DNA of 64,000 bases, taken from Aphelenchoides besseyi (lineage: Eukaryota; Nematoda; Chromadorea; Rhabditida; Aphelenchoididae). Each line of letters opens with the position of its first letter. Within the stretch, counting starts at the first letter, position 1. Both the position numbers and the translations under genes were made by a program. Location: the NCBI GenBank assembly GCA_024699855.1, contig JAMPIQ010000002.1, forward strand, positions 62,001 through 126,000, read 5' to 3'. The notes under the pieces are model-generated. The model was not told where the DNA came from, did not search any database, and worked only from the letters and a program-made list of their open reading frames with translations. This document shows positions 34,001 through 46,029 of this stretch, in pieces.

Positions 34001-35615
34001 AGAATCTGAACAAAACGATAGAATGGAAGCCCTTGAACTCACTTCTCCATTCTTAAGCTCGTAGAATCGCTGCAACAACCCGAATATCGTCGACTTTCCG
34101 CTTCCCGAATGACCGACGAGTGCGATCTTCTGTCCCGGTTCAACTCGGAAAGAAACGTCTCGAAGAACCTCAACGTCCGGACGTTGTGGATAAGAAAACC
34201 GCAAACTTTGGAACTCCAATCGTCCATCTACTTTCTCAGGCTTCTGTCCAACCGCCGAAGTACAATCGAAGTCGGGAATCTGCAATTTGATAAGCCACAT
34301 CGTAGCTTCTGAACCTACTCGGTCGATGACCTCGAAGATCTCTGCAGCTGCAAACTGAGCGTTCAAAACAGCGCGAAACTGCGGGATTGCCATTCCGAGT
34401 TTAACTGCTCCTACAAATTAACTTGTTTGTTGCGTTAAACATAACAATTCACCATCCATAATCATTAGGAAGCCAGAAAAGACGGTTGCTGGAGAAATTG
34501 TTCTATTGACCACTAAATTTGTTCCATACCTTACAAACATTTTCTAGTAGTTTATTAATTTAAACTTACCAGAAAACGACTCCCATTCCGGCGAACATTG
34601 AGAACTGGAAGATTCCGGAGAAGAGAGAAACAAAAAACGCTTTTCGAATTCCCGATCGACATCCATTGTTCAACAAATTAGTGTATCGTTGAGTTTCAAA
34701 GACTTGTGCATTAAAAGCCAAAACCGTTCGAATGGCATGAATAACTTCTTCAGCTACTGCTCCGGCTTTTCCATAAGCATCAAGTTCCTTCTTAAGTGCT
34801 CCTTTAAGACTCTAAACGTCTCATGAAGTTATTTGACTTGTTTAGCTCACCAATGAAGATCCAATTGTTCCAACAACAAGCAATGGAATAAACGCAGAAC
34901 CAACCAAAGCTATTTGCCAACTGTATTTGCAATCACTTAGTCAACATCTTTAACTTGCCTAAGGATAAAAGCAAAGACGAGACTGAAGAATATTGCCAAT
35001 AATCCTTCAAGAATTACTTGTAGTTTATCGGACATTCCATCACGAATTCGGTCGATTCCACTATAGACTAAAAGTTCAATACATAAACCCTGCACTTACC
35101 TGAACATTTTTTGCGTTAGATTCCCGACCTGATTCCTCTCGAGCCACGGAATATCCTGATTTAGTATCCGAGCAAAAAGTCGTTGGCGAATGCGATGAAT
35201 CTGTCGTTCACAAAGAGTGAGGAAACAAGCGGACTGAACCGATAGAATGAATTCAAACTAACAATTTACCGCAGTGAAATACAAGATGAGTGAAATTGCG
35301 CATTGAGCGAAATACAGCAAAACAGTTGGTACGAGCTGTGACTGGAACCATCGCATATCCAAAGCGTCACGTTCATATCGACCTTCGGCTTCAATCAAAA
35401 TCTCCGCAACTCTTCCATATATGAGAAGGCTTCCTATCTTTTGAAGGCTTACAAGCATGATACAAGTTGTCCCAACGATTAACGTCAACCAATCCCATGG
35501 AGTTGCATAACGCATCTAAACGAGCGTTTTAAAGTTTGCGGTTAAAATTCACCATTTGGTACAAAAATGCACTTTTGATCTTCACATCGTCGATCTCCTT
35601 CGATTTAGCGCCCAT
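31013..35615 (-). CDS. P-glycoprotein-type ABC transporter (full size), frameshift in second ATPase
   Basis: This is an ATP-driven exporter of the ABCB (multidrug resistance) group with two TM halves and two ATPases. The first exon ([20 protein letters not shown]) follows TTTTCAG. NBD1 (about 34390-33300) has [17 protein letters not shown] split by an intron, and [19 protein letters not shown]. The acidic linker lies at about 33350-33170. TMD2 has [18 protein letters not shown] (about 32760). NBD2 has GHSGCGKST (about 31780), [13 protein letters not shown] and [16 protein letters not shown], then the H-loop [11 protein letters not shown]. Just after the second Walker A one extra base (near 31740) shifts the frame out of the expected [12 protein letters not shown]. 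The last intron starts with GC (GCAAGC), a GC-AG intron. The frameshift is either a sequence error or recent loss of function. Confidence 0.88.
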
Positions 35616-36578
35616 CTGAAAAGTACACGAATCTCGATTGACATTCAAGAATTTTGTTGTTTTTCTGACTACTAATTGATAAGCGAATTGTTTAAAGGAT
35701 TAAATGCGAAGCAGGCAAATGAAAGTGCTAAGACAGAAATCAACATCGACAAAAAGTAAACGGCTGATACATTTATTCGCCTGACAAGCACGTTTCTTTA
35801 AAGTGTTTGATGGCAGCAAAGTGGACGACAGTCAAAGCTGTTGACCGTCGGAATAACCAGAACGGAAACTAGCGCACTGGTCACCGAAATATGATCGTTT
35901 AAAGTACTGAAGAGAAGGCTTATCAAAACGTTGTTTGCGTGTGAGACATTTGATATAAAGTCGCAGATTTCGAAATTCACAAAACACAATATTAACAAAA
36001 CGAAATGTTCGTCTAAACATAAAACTTCTGAACGATAGTCGCACCACATGTCACAACTTTTCAGGTGTTGTCGCCGTTTGATTCCATTGCTTCATGAGCT
36101 CAATAGTTTGCATGATTACTTGTTACGCAAATCCTTCGCTGGAGTTCAATTGTAGCAATCGATGTGTTCTGTCGGTTGCCAATGGGAGAAGATCGATTTT
36201 TGAACTTTGCGCTCGAAAACTCGTCACCGACTTTACAAGCGCATTTAATAAGTTGAACTCTGAATGAACTGATTGCATTAGATGCAGTTTATGATATGAA
36301 TTCTTCAACAAATGCTAACAACTAGCATCTGACAGAACTTCAACGATCATTTTGGGTTTACTTTCAAAGCTTCTACCAATAGGCACAAACTAAAAGGAAC
36401 AGTAGATAAGATTACTGTATGGAAAAGTGAAGCGATAAATTTAGTTTTAGACTATGGTGGAATGAATAGGAACATAGAGTTCAAGCAAACGGTCAGAAGT
36501 TAAACGAACGTAAACATACTTAACAACTTCCAACCAATACTCGTATACATTTATGATGTTCAATAAACTCACTTTTGA
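35616..36578. other. Intergenic, no gene seen
   Basis: Short minus frames at 35798-36311 lack features and splice support. Confidence 0.5.
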
Positions 36579-37350
36579 TTATAAACCAATGAAAATAACC
36601 GCAAAAACCAAACCAAACGATCCAACTGTTTTGACAGAAAATTTGGACAAAGCCGGTGGTTTCGCGGTCGTTTTTGGCAAAACTGACTTTTTAGTTGGCA
36701 GATCGTACTCAAAAAGCTCATCGTAATTCTAAAAATGTCAATGCAAAGTCGACGTTGAATGAACTTACATTTTTCGTGGAAATTTCGAATACGCAGTTAG
36801 CGCTGAGATTTTCGAGACGAAGTTTCGTCCACGACCATTCGCTATCGAGTTGATTACGAACGTTAAAACAACCGATATCCTTGTGTTCATGCAGTGTAAA
36901 AAGCTTTCCATTTTTGACTTCAAATCGACAATTGCTAGTGCTGAAACAGTTCGTGACATTGCCTTGAAAGGGTCGACAGATGAATGAGTACAGAACTGAC
37001 ATACCGTGTTTGTTTGTCCATTTGGCATATTCGTTCCTTTTTCCTTCAAATTCCAAAACGCACAGATCTTTCAACGTGAGCTTCAAGCTAAAGAAGCGGT
37101 TACCTACTATTAACTGCGAACTTGCCTGCACACCTCGCTTGTTGGCGCGTAGATTTCGGTTTTAAACTCAGTTTCCTTCTTCCATTTGAATGCGACTTCT
37201 GCAACATCAGAGCAATTTATGAAACGACTATAAACGTGTTGTGCGTAAACGAATATAGACCTACAAACCAAGTTTCTTGATCGTTTGAATACACGGATTG
37301 CTTCCATAAACCGCAACGATGAACATCAGCAGTCCAAGAAAATGAAGCAT
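36579..37350 (-). CDS. Secreted/type I membrane protein of unrecognised family (member D)
   Basis: The signal peptide is MLHFLGLLMFIVAVYG. Family landmarks follow: CSDVAEVAFKWKK, LKLTLKDLCVLEFEGKR, NEYAKWTNKHG, CFSTSNCRFEV, IGCFNVRNQLDSEWSWTK, LENLSANCVFEIS. The tail has a Lys/Pro/Thr stretch (KKSVLPKTTAKPP) and a hydrophobic end (VGSFGLVFAVIFIGL). The FEGKR-x-NEYAKWTN block is shared almost unchanged with member B at 7 kb, so these two are the closest pair although 29 kb apart and in opposite orientation. The second intron begins GCAAGT, a GC-AG intron that other members lack. Intron phases are the same as in B, C and E. Confidence 0.8.
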
Positions 37351-37759
37351 TTCGACCACAAGCGAGCAACTCGACAGCACTAGAACAAAACGCGAATAAG
37401 AATGTTCAAACAGAGAGTTAAAATGCAAATTTGAATAGCGATTTTGTTGGTCATCATAACTGCAAATACAAAAAGATTCAATTTCAGGGTTTCCAATCTT
37501 TCTAATGCTTCCACAACAACTTTGAACAAAGCACTAATGAGTTGGTTTTCAAAACCGAAACGGTTGACAATCGACTCAAAGAGAGCAAGAAGTAACTTTG
37601 GAAAATTGCTTGCACCTGTAAATGTTCAGCCATTAGACTCTTGAAGTTGCTGACACTGAACTTGAACATTTTACAGAAATGAATTGAACTTTATATTTTG
37701 CTTGACCATACAACCACTATGTTTTTATGTACTATTTTATTATTAACAAGACCATGCAA
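37351..37759. other. Intergenic, no gene seen
   Basis: No supported frame. Confidence 0.5.
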
Positions 37760-39429
37760 TTAGTCAACAACTTTGAATGTGATTCCCCAGTTAGTCAATC
37801 GATCCAAAATCTTTGTTTCGGCGAAAGCAACCGCCGGGGTGAAACAACCGCCACTAAACCGAGAGAAAGTGAGATAGAAAGCCGAAAACTTACACGGGGA
37901 TTTGCTCGCGTTCTTCAATCAATGTTAATGCTGCCGCCAAAATCAAACGTGCCGTTCCCACGTAACCAGCGTCTGGACCTTCGCATTTGATCGTTAGCTT
38001 CTTCTTTGGCTCCACAATCTCGACATTCTCATTCGCAGCCCAACCGTATCCTTGAACGTAATAAATGAATCTTGCCTGAAGACAAGATTTACATAAATTT
38101 AGATTTCTCTCTCACTTTTTCAACATGCTCACGTCGTGGTCCGTCTTTGCTGAAGGTTCCCAGAGTAGCGAGTTTCGGATGATCGCAAAGAAACTGATAA
38201 AGGCGTGGGTTCTGACACGCGCGTACCATAAGCCCAAAACAACAGTTTTTAACGTGTGCTTCCAAAGCAGTCGAGTCGATCGCATAAACTTGGACGGGAA
38301 TCTAAAAAGAGTTATTGGCACTTTGATTAAACCCACAGGACGACGACCATTGACTGCGAATTCGTGATATTGGGTTCGATCGACAACACTTTGATCTGTT
38401 CCCGGCAATCGATCTCCAGGATAGGGGATTGCATAGGCGTTAAGATCACGATTAAACCAAACTGGTGGACTAGAAGCAGTGGTTAAATTCTGTGCTTCGT
38501 TTTCTACCGTTTCGGCGGTTGAATTGGCACGTGATCGAAAGTTTCTGGCATGAGTTGATCTCGAAATTCTCCCAACTGTTCTTTGCGTTGTATCACACCC
38601 AAGACCGTTGCTAAGGTTCCAAAATTAAACGAATAACCCTAAGAAATCAGCTTAAAGTAGCTAAAAAAGAATTCACTCTCGGAATATCGAATTTGACAAA
38701 ACACTTGGCCTGAAATAAATTCAATTCGATGAAGTGAATGTGAACGTACATAAGCGACAAGTCCATCAAAGTTTTGTCGCAAAAACTGGACTCCAAAATC
38801 GGCGGGAATTGAGTCGAAAGCACACGAACTTATCACAATCGCACCATTAGCTTTTGCTTCTTTATTGTATGTGGCTTGTATTCTCTCAGCCCACTAGAAC
38901 GGCCCATCACATTCGTGCTTATGACCAGCACTCACCACAGCTTCTCCCGATATGTCCAGATGTGATGTGCCGTTCGCCACAGCCGCTCTAATCACTTCTT
39001 CACCGAACTTCCAAAACGGTCCAGCAGAATTGATCAACACGTGAGTTTGTTTTGCCATTTCATTCAACGCCGCCGAATCGCTATTTTCGGCGGTCAGAAT
39101 TTCGATTGCACTCAAATCGCGATCTAAATCCGTTTTTTTAGTTCGTCGGTAGCGACTTAGTAATTACGAATTTCTAGGTAGTGAAACAGGACAATACTCG
39201 AGTTGCTCTCAAGTTCATTGATTATATCTCAAATCGCATACGAAGCTTTAAACTCACTAGTGAACTTTTGGATTTGATCCAAAGTTGATCGCAGCTTCTG
39301 AGCATTTCGACCGGCGACAGCAAAATTGAAACGACTGTAGAACTCGGATTTAACAAACTCTTCAACGATGTACGCTCCAGCACAACCACTGGCTCCGTAA
39401 ATTACGAAGTCAAATCTTCTTTTCGCCAT
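37760..39429 (-). CDS. Saccharopine dehydrogenase-like oxidoreductase (SCCPDH-like)
   Basis: About 400 residues over roughly nine exons. The N-terminus MAKRRFDFVIYGASGCAGAY is a Rossmann nucleotide-binding start with the G-A-S-G-x-A-G loop of this family. It is followed by FAVAGRNAQKL, HVLINSAGPFWKFGEEVIRA, DISGE, VISSCAFDSIPADFGVQFL and a C-terminal part ending GGCFTPAVAFAETKILDRLT. These match animal SCCPDH proteins, membrane/lipid-droplet-associated relatives of saccharopine reductase whose substrate is not established. All exons seen join in frame. It lies head to head with REV3, with about 580 bp between the starts. Confidence 0.85.
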
Positions 39430-40010
39430 TTAAGCAAATGAAAGCAAAACTTTTCTTATCATCACTTTTCGAGCGCTTTATAATCGCAAGACTGCGACAG
39501 AAACCACAAACTACGTGAAGACCAACGTGATAATCTCGTTAGGCGATGATCGAAGTTTGTATACGCACAACCCGATGAACTTGGAGCAATGGTTACTGGG
39601 AAAGGCCGGCAAATTGCAGTGAACGAAAACATTTGAAGGCGAAAGAAATTGCAAATATTCGATCAAGATCCAACTCTTTAGTCTCGTCCGTAGATCGTAT
39701 TTCTGCTCACTGCACTTTCAACTCAAAATAGCTGATTGATTCTTCTGGCTTTAGCATCTCCTTTACGTTGCTTTCAAGACCTATGGCAACGAGTTTACAG
39801 TTTTGGCGTTTAAAAACCTGTTTATTCTGAGGTAGACGTCTTGAAGTGTTTCTACAACGATGACTGTAATGCCTATAGGCAACAGACGATCTTCAGAACC
39901 CGCAGATAAGTGCCAAAGAGTTTGTTTGATGCCAAGAAATCGATAACCCGAAAACTTATCTCTGTTGTTTTTGGCGCGTCTTATTTTGCTGATAATTCTT
40001 GGATGTAACA
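39430..40010. other. Divergent intergenic region between SCCPDH-like gene and REV3
   Basis: About 580 bp that should hold the promoters of both genes. No obvious conserved element apart from TTTATAATCGC near 39476. The minus frame at 39781-40026 has no features. Confidence 0.4.
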
Positions 40011-43000
40011 ATGAAGAAGTTATCAATTAGAAACATCACTTGTGATCACTACTTTTCGGAATCACCGAAGTTTTCTGGTCGAGTTCCGATTCTACGCATT
40101 TTTGGGATCACCGAGGACGGTGCGGTTTTTCGTTGTTTTCGATTTTCGTTTCTGACTTCAGGACGGAAATGTTGCGCCCATATTCACGAATGTTTTCCGT
40201 ACATTTGGATGCGTGTGGGATTGCCGTTGACTCCGGAGCACGGCGAGCAGATCAAGCGCGCCGTAAAGGGTCTGATCGGTCGAGTTCCGGACCTCGTCAA
40301 AGATCCGAATGGGCCGGTGGTGCGGATCAGCGACAGGGTTTGCAAGTCAATATACGGATACACCAAGGCGGACGAAAGTTTTGCAAAGATCGAACTTCGC
40401 GATCCCAAACACGTTCAATTGTTAGTTGTCGTTTCGAATTGTTTATTACCTTTGAGTTTTAGTCTCGCAAAAGCTCTTCAAAAACAGGCACTCGCGAACT
40501 ACAATGCTCAACCGTTCTCCGCACACGTTCCCTACATCCTTCAGTTCTTCATCGATTACGACATCTTTGGCATGGGTTTAGTTCATTTCGACAGCTCACA
40601 AGTTCGTTTTCGGTGTTCTACGTGAGTACCTTTTGGTCGATTCCTTTGCATTAGTTTTTTTAGGAAACAAACCAAAATGGAGGTTGAATTCGACGTCACG
40701 GTCGATGCTATTCTGAACTCGGAAGCGATCGCTAACTGTCCGTACGTTAACACCGGACTCGAGATCGTTTACAGCGATGAGCGAGATCGTCGCGGTGAGG
40801 ACGCAACTCAACTGCCGGCTTCGAGTCTCGACAACGGTCGTGTAGCTGAGGTTTTGCCACTCGAACAGGAATATTTAGATACACTACGAAGCTTTCTACG
40901 CGAGACAGTGTCCAGCCAAAATATACAAACACAAACCACAATCTTGGATGAAGAGTTCATGGAGTCGATGAGTCAAATTGGTATGCAGACTAGCAGTGAT
41001 TCTGAACGATAGTTTTTAGTCGACGCAGCACCACAAGGTTTGTTGGACCGTGAGGAAACTTCCGATTCGCCATTGTGGGAGAATTTGGAGCATGAAATGC
41101 GTGGATTCAACGTCGACGAAGACAACGAATCGGACGATGAGCAAATGGCTCCGTGTCCAAAGAAAAGGTTTCAGGCGGTTTACGCTTAGTAAGTTCTCAT
41201 TACTGCTATGTACTCTGAAACTTTCAGCAAAGGAGAGGAGATCAAACCGGTAAAAGTAATCAAAGCATCCGTTGAGCCGTTCGTTCTTCGACGTCCTAAT
41301 CGTCGTCTTCGCTTCGACGTGAGTTGTGCAGCAACTTCAGTTTAATAGAAATTTAGGCTATGCGGAATCCGGAAGACTTTTTACATAAAGAAATAGACAA
41401 ACCATCGGAACAAGCGATTTGTAATCCACTTACAACCAAATCGGCTGTTCCACATCTCTGCGCAATGGCACTTGAAGTCTTGGCTTTGCCAGATGATGAA
41501 TCTGCTGGTGTTGCCGATCCGAAAAAAAATCCAATTATTGCGGTTGGAGTTGCTGTTTGTCAAGATGTAGTGAATTGGAACGGCGAGGAGTTTGATCACG
41601 AATTCACGATCATTTCCGCTCCAAAACAATATTATGAAGACGTTGTTTTTGTCGACAATGAACGTGATTTGCTATCAATGTTGGCTAATTTAGTTTCCAA
41701 GTAAGTGATTGGTTTGATGCGGATAACCGGCAGTTTAGATTCAATCCGGACATTTTGATTGGCTACGATTTAGTTCGCAGTTCATGGAACTATGTTTGTG
41801 AACGAGCAAAACTGTTAAATCACCAATTCGTTGCTACAGCGTCTCGACTGCAAAGTTAGTTTTAAGTTTCAACAACTTTAATGGGCTTCAGATGCGCGAT
41901 TTCCGACCATGTACATGCTACTCGTTGGACGCATTAAACTGGAAGTTTGGCAGCTGATTCGACACGAAAATCCACTTCGCTGTTACGATTTCGGCTTCGT
42001 AGTTACGGAGATTTTGGATCGCACATATCCACAGTTGTATGTCGACGATTTGATGCGACTGACGAATCAAAAAGATCCGGTTGGAAGGTATATGTTCGTT
42101 TTGGTCTTCAACTTATCTGTTTAGAATCATTGCTGCTAATCATACGATGGAGAAGAGTCGCAACAATCTACGTTTGCTCAACAAGTTGGGAGTGTTTGTA
42201 CGAACTTCACAGATGGCTCAACTCTACGGAATTCAATACACCGAGGTTCTTAACCGTGGCTCACAATTTCGAGTGGAATCGATGCTTTTGCGAATCGCTA
42301 AGAAGTCGTCATTTTTGCCTCCAAGTGTTTCGGTTGAGCAAAGAAATCGGTATAAATCCAATTATGTTATTGATTCTATGAATGTTTATAGAATGGGTGC
42401 ACCAGAAACAATTCCATTGACATTGGAGCCACTTTCCGGTATCTACGGCGATCCAATTGCAGTTCTCGACTTTCAATCCTTATATCCATCGGTTCTAATT
42501 GCCTACAACTACTGTTATAGCACGTGTCTTGGGAAAGTGAAAACGCTCTGCAAATCGGCAAACGACATGATGATCAAACTCGGAGCTTTGAAATACGAAC
42601 GACCGGATTTGGAGTCGTTGAAGTCGTTGCTGAAGAGAAACCAAATCCACGTCGCACCAACTGGATGTGTTTTTGTGAAAGAGGAGACGCAGAAAAGTTT
42701 GGTTGCTAGTATGCTGAAAGAGTTGTTGGATGCTCGAGTCATGATCAAGAAGTCAATGAAACGTTACAAAGAAGATCCAGTAAAGTTCGTTCAGTGATTG
42801 TTATCGTTAGTATTTAGAAAACCTACAAACAATTAGACGCTCAACAATTGGCGCTAAAATTAGTCGCAAACACAACTTACGGATATGCAGCTGCCAATTG
42901 GAGTGGTTAGTGAGTTTATTCATTACAACAATGAGATCCTTGTTCAGGACGAATGCCGTGCGAAGAAGTAGCCGAAGCAATCGTATCGAAAGGTCGTGAG

Positions 43001-44292
43001 GCGTTGGAACGAGCTATCGAACACATTCAATCGCATTCGAAAGACTACGAAGATGCAGAGGTCATCTACGGTGATACGGATTCGATTTTTGTAAAGTTTC
43101 CAGGTTTGTGTGAATTCTTCAGTCTTTTAATATTCGTTTAGGTTCAACAGTTGATCGTGCATTTGAATTGGGTAGAAAAATTGCTGATGCCGTGACCGAA
43201 ATGAATCCGAGTCCTATGAAATTGAAAGTGAGTACTTACCAAATGACTGCAACAATGTTTTCAGTTCGAAAAGATCATGTGTCCAACGGTTTTATTGACA
43301 AAAAAACGCTATGTCGGAATGTCGTACGAGAATTCACCCGATGATGTGCCCAAATTTGATGCTAAAGGTATTGAAACTGTTCGTCGTGATTCGTGTTCTT
43401 TTGTATCGAATGTAAGTTCAGTTTCCGAGTAGCTCAAAGATTTCCTTCAGATGATGGAAAACTGTCTACGAATCATGTTTGAAAAAAGTATCGCAGCATC
43501 ATTACAGTTTCTAAAATGGAAGTTGAGTGACATGAGCAAATTTCCGTATTCCGATTTCGTTTTCAACGCAAAGTTCAACGATCACTACAAAGAAAGATCA
43601 GTGGTGCCAGCGAAGAAGATTGCATCGTGAGTTTTCGTATACAAGAACTTTCAATTCCGGTTCAGACAAATGGCCGCACGATCTCCGCTTTACGCTCCCT
43701 TGTAAGTTTTACATCATTTGATTACTCATTTGTTTCTAGACCGGGAGAACGTCTATCTTACGTGGTCGTTGTAAGATTGGGCAAAGATCGTGTCATTGAT
43801 CGGGTCGTATCGTTGGAAGAATTTCTGAAGAACCCGAGACTGCGTATTGATTGGAACCACTACGTCACGAAACCGCTCTATGGCGCGTTGAGTCGTGTGA
43901 TGTGTTTGGTGCCCGTACGATTGAATTGGAAACCTTTTGAGCTTCATGGCTGTATAGGGTGGGTCAAACACATCGGATTAGACTTACCAGTAGCTTTCAG
44001 ATGTAAAGCTGCTTTTCAATTTCCGATGTGTTCCAAATGCCAACGAGATGATTCCAAGTTGCGAGAAATGATTTTCAAGTTTACGGCCGAAGCACAAAAA
44101 CGATCGTTGGCTAAACGGGAATGTCAACGTTGTTTGATTCCCGAAGAGCTCAGCTGTGATTTCCCGTTTGACACTTGTGCGAACATGCGATGTGAAATTG
44201 CCGAAATACGAATCAAAGACAAACGGGATTTGTCACGAAAATTACTCAAAAAGTTGTTGCCGGAAACGGACAAACGACGTTTATTTTTATGA
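40011..44292 (+). CDS. rev3: DNA polymerase zeta catalytic subunit REV3 (compact form)
   Basis: This B-family polymerase carries out translesion synthesis with REV7. The N-terminal domain begins MKKLSIRNITCDHYFSESPK and has CAHIHECFPYIWMRVGLPLT. A short low-similarity linker replaces the very long middle part of vertebrate REV3. Then come the exonuclease-like domain (FNPDILIGYDLV) and palm motifs DFQSLYPSVLIAYNYC (A), LVANTTYGYAAANWSG (B), VIYGDTDSIFVKFPG (C) and LLTKKRYVGM. The C-terminal CysA cluster CIGC...CSKC appears only when the 42-nt intron 43959-44000 (GTGGGT...TTTCAG) is removed. CysB is ECQRC...CANMRC, the iron-sulphur site that binds accessory subunits. All catalytic aspartates are present. 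Start ATG 40011 opens the conserved N-terminus. Confidence 0.92.
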
Positions 44293-44590
44293 TGGTGTAT
44301 AATGAACATTCTTTTTGCTAATTCAATTCAAACGTCGAGAAACGATTAGTACGATAACCAACCACTTTATGTCCAGAACATCGTGATCAAATGATAACGC
44401 TGCAACACAATTGATAACGGGTTCTAACTGAACACTTGTTATTCAAAATGTATTTTATTCTTATACAAACAATAAGTAAAATAATTTTGGCCATTTCTGA
44501 GCATCATCCAAGATTTCAATTTCTAAAATTGATTTGATTACCTAAGTCTTTTCACCGGTTACCATCTTCAGTTTGCAAACGTTCATCTTT
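44293..44590. other. 3' flank between REV3 and a minus-strand small gene
   Basis: AT-rich, no supported frame. Confidence 0.5.
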
Positions 44591-44812
44591 CTATTCTTTC
44601 AGTGGTTTTACTTTGAAGTAGCTGCGTTCATCTTCATCAACGCTATAGCAAAACTTACTCGTTCTATAAGGATCACAATCTAAACTCGGAAACATTTAAT
44701 AGTCTGTTTGGAAACTTACTCCATTCAAAATCTCCTCGTCGAGTCTACGGTTCTCATCTTTTAATTGGACTAACGCACCGTAAATCAACTCCAATAGTTT
44801 GTCTTTAGTCAT
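44591..44812 (-). CDS. Small helical hypothetical protein
   Basis: ATG 44812 opens MTKDKLLELIYGALVQLKDE, then NRRLDEEILNG, an amphipathic helix likely to form a coiled coil. A GTAAGT donor follows. Depending on the acceptor, the second exon ends either VDEDERSYFKVKPLKE (stop 44591) or in another frame. About 50 residues. No domain is recognised. Confidence 0.4.
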
Positions 44813-45616
44813 CTTTCGTTCGAATATCGTAGTTAAACTAAGGGATTAAGGAAGTGCCCAAAAACTAAACTGAAGGGTCTTTTGACATTTCAGTTTCCTC
44901 AGTAATTTGCACCTGTCTTTGGATTTAAACATCGAATCATAGACCTTAACTGGCTAGTAATCGGTCCATAAAAAATGAGTTTGTTGCCAATCTGCACCGG
45001 TGTTTTCTGCTTATGGAAACGAAGAATCTGAAATCCAAACGTAAAGTCGGATAAATTTTTTGTTCAAATCTTCGATCGCAAATTACGATTAAACCATCCA
45101 ACGATTGTCGACAGTCGAGTTTTATGCAATTGCAATGAAGATCGTAGCATATGAACAGTTGATTTAACTCTCGAGTTTGCGTCATGATTCTCCCTGCAAA
45201 TTATGGATTATGGTTTGGACTTTTAAAACGACAAGTCGACTTCTGTCTTGATTGCATCATAAACCAAAAGGGGATTAGAAAAAGATTGTTTTTTAATCTC
45301 TACTATCGTATTCTAGTGCAAGCACAACGATTCGTTTTACCAACAGACGGTTTCTTCAGTCTCGAAGAAGGTAGATTGTTAAATAAATGAAAAATTGGTC
45401 TTAATCTTTTATTAGTCCGAAGTCTCACGTTGGTCCTGAAGAAGCTTATCACTTAGCGCAGTCGTCTTATCCGTCCAAATATACAAACCCACCTACGAAG
45501 TTCAGAAACACAGTCGGTAATTTGGACTCTGAGCAGACTTGTCAGATGATTTCCTGGACCTTAGGATTGTAAACGAAAACATCTTTGTACAACATTAGTT
45601 TCCAAACTTATTCGAG
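44813..45616. other. Mostly unassigned
   Basis: A 68-codon plus frame at 45184-45390 (start MILPANYGLWFGLLKRQVDF) is AT-rich and lacks domain or splice support. Nothing else is supported. Confidence 0.35.
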
Positions 45617-45986
45617 ATGAGTGATAGCTTCGATGATACATGCAATGCTTACAATCAAGTAATTCGCCAGACCTTTCGTATTCGTCGTGCATTTTTGGAT
45701 GCCGAAGCGAATGCACAGAATGATGAAGGACGAGAAGAAATTCGAAAACAAACCGTTCAACTTCAACAACGTGAGTTGGAGAATCTCATCCTGGAATGGA
45801 TTGCACAAAGACGTCGAAATGGCAAATCGATCAACAACGAAAATGCTCAGGTCAGTTGATTAGTTTACTGTTAACTCGATTACTTTGTAGGAAGTGGCTC
45901 GTCGAATCGCATTACTGTTGGGGTATAAGAGCTTTTCAACCGGTTGGCTGGAAGAGTTCAAGGCTCGCAACGAACTAAATTTTTGA
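45617..45986 (+). CDS. Stand-alone CENP-B/Tc5-type HTH DNA-binding protein
   Basis: Two exons (45617-45850 and 45891-45986) give about 110 residues. The N-terminal half is charged and helical. The C-terminal half LENLILEWIAQRRRNGKSIN followed by EVARRIALLLGY and FSTGWLEEFKARNELN matches the CENPB/Tc5 helix-turn-helix pattern (W-I-x3-R-x3-G-x-x-I...A...F...GWL-x-F-x-x-R). These domains bind DNA in centromere protein B, Pogo/Tigger and Tc5 transposases. No DDE nuclease follows, and the frame is clean, so a domesticated DNA-binding domain or a 5' fragment of a transposon are both possible. A mariner starts only 44 bp downstream of its stop. Confidence 0.65.
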
Positions 45987-46029
45987 TTTTACATCCAAAT
46001 AACCAAATTTCTGTTGTTCCTTCTTTGTA

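Noticed and set aside
32141..34312. Plus-strand frames across the ABC transporter
   Set aside because: Antisense shadows; the minus strand carries continuous ABC transporter motifs with proper splice sites.
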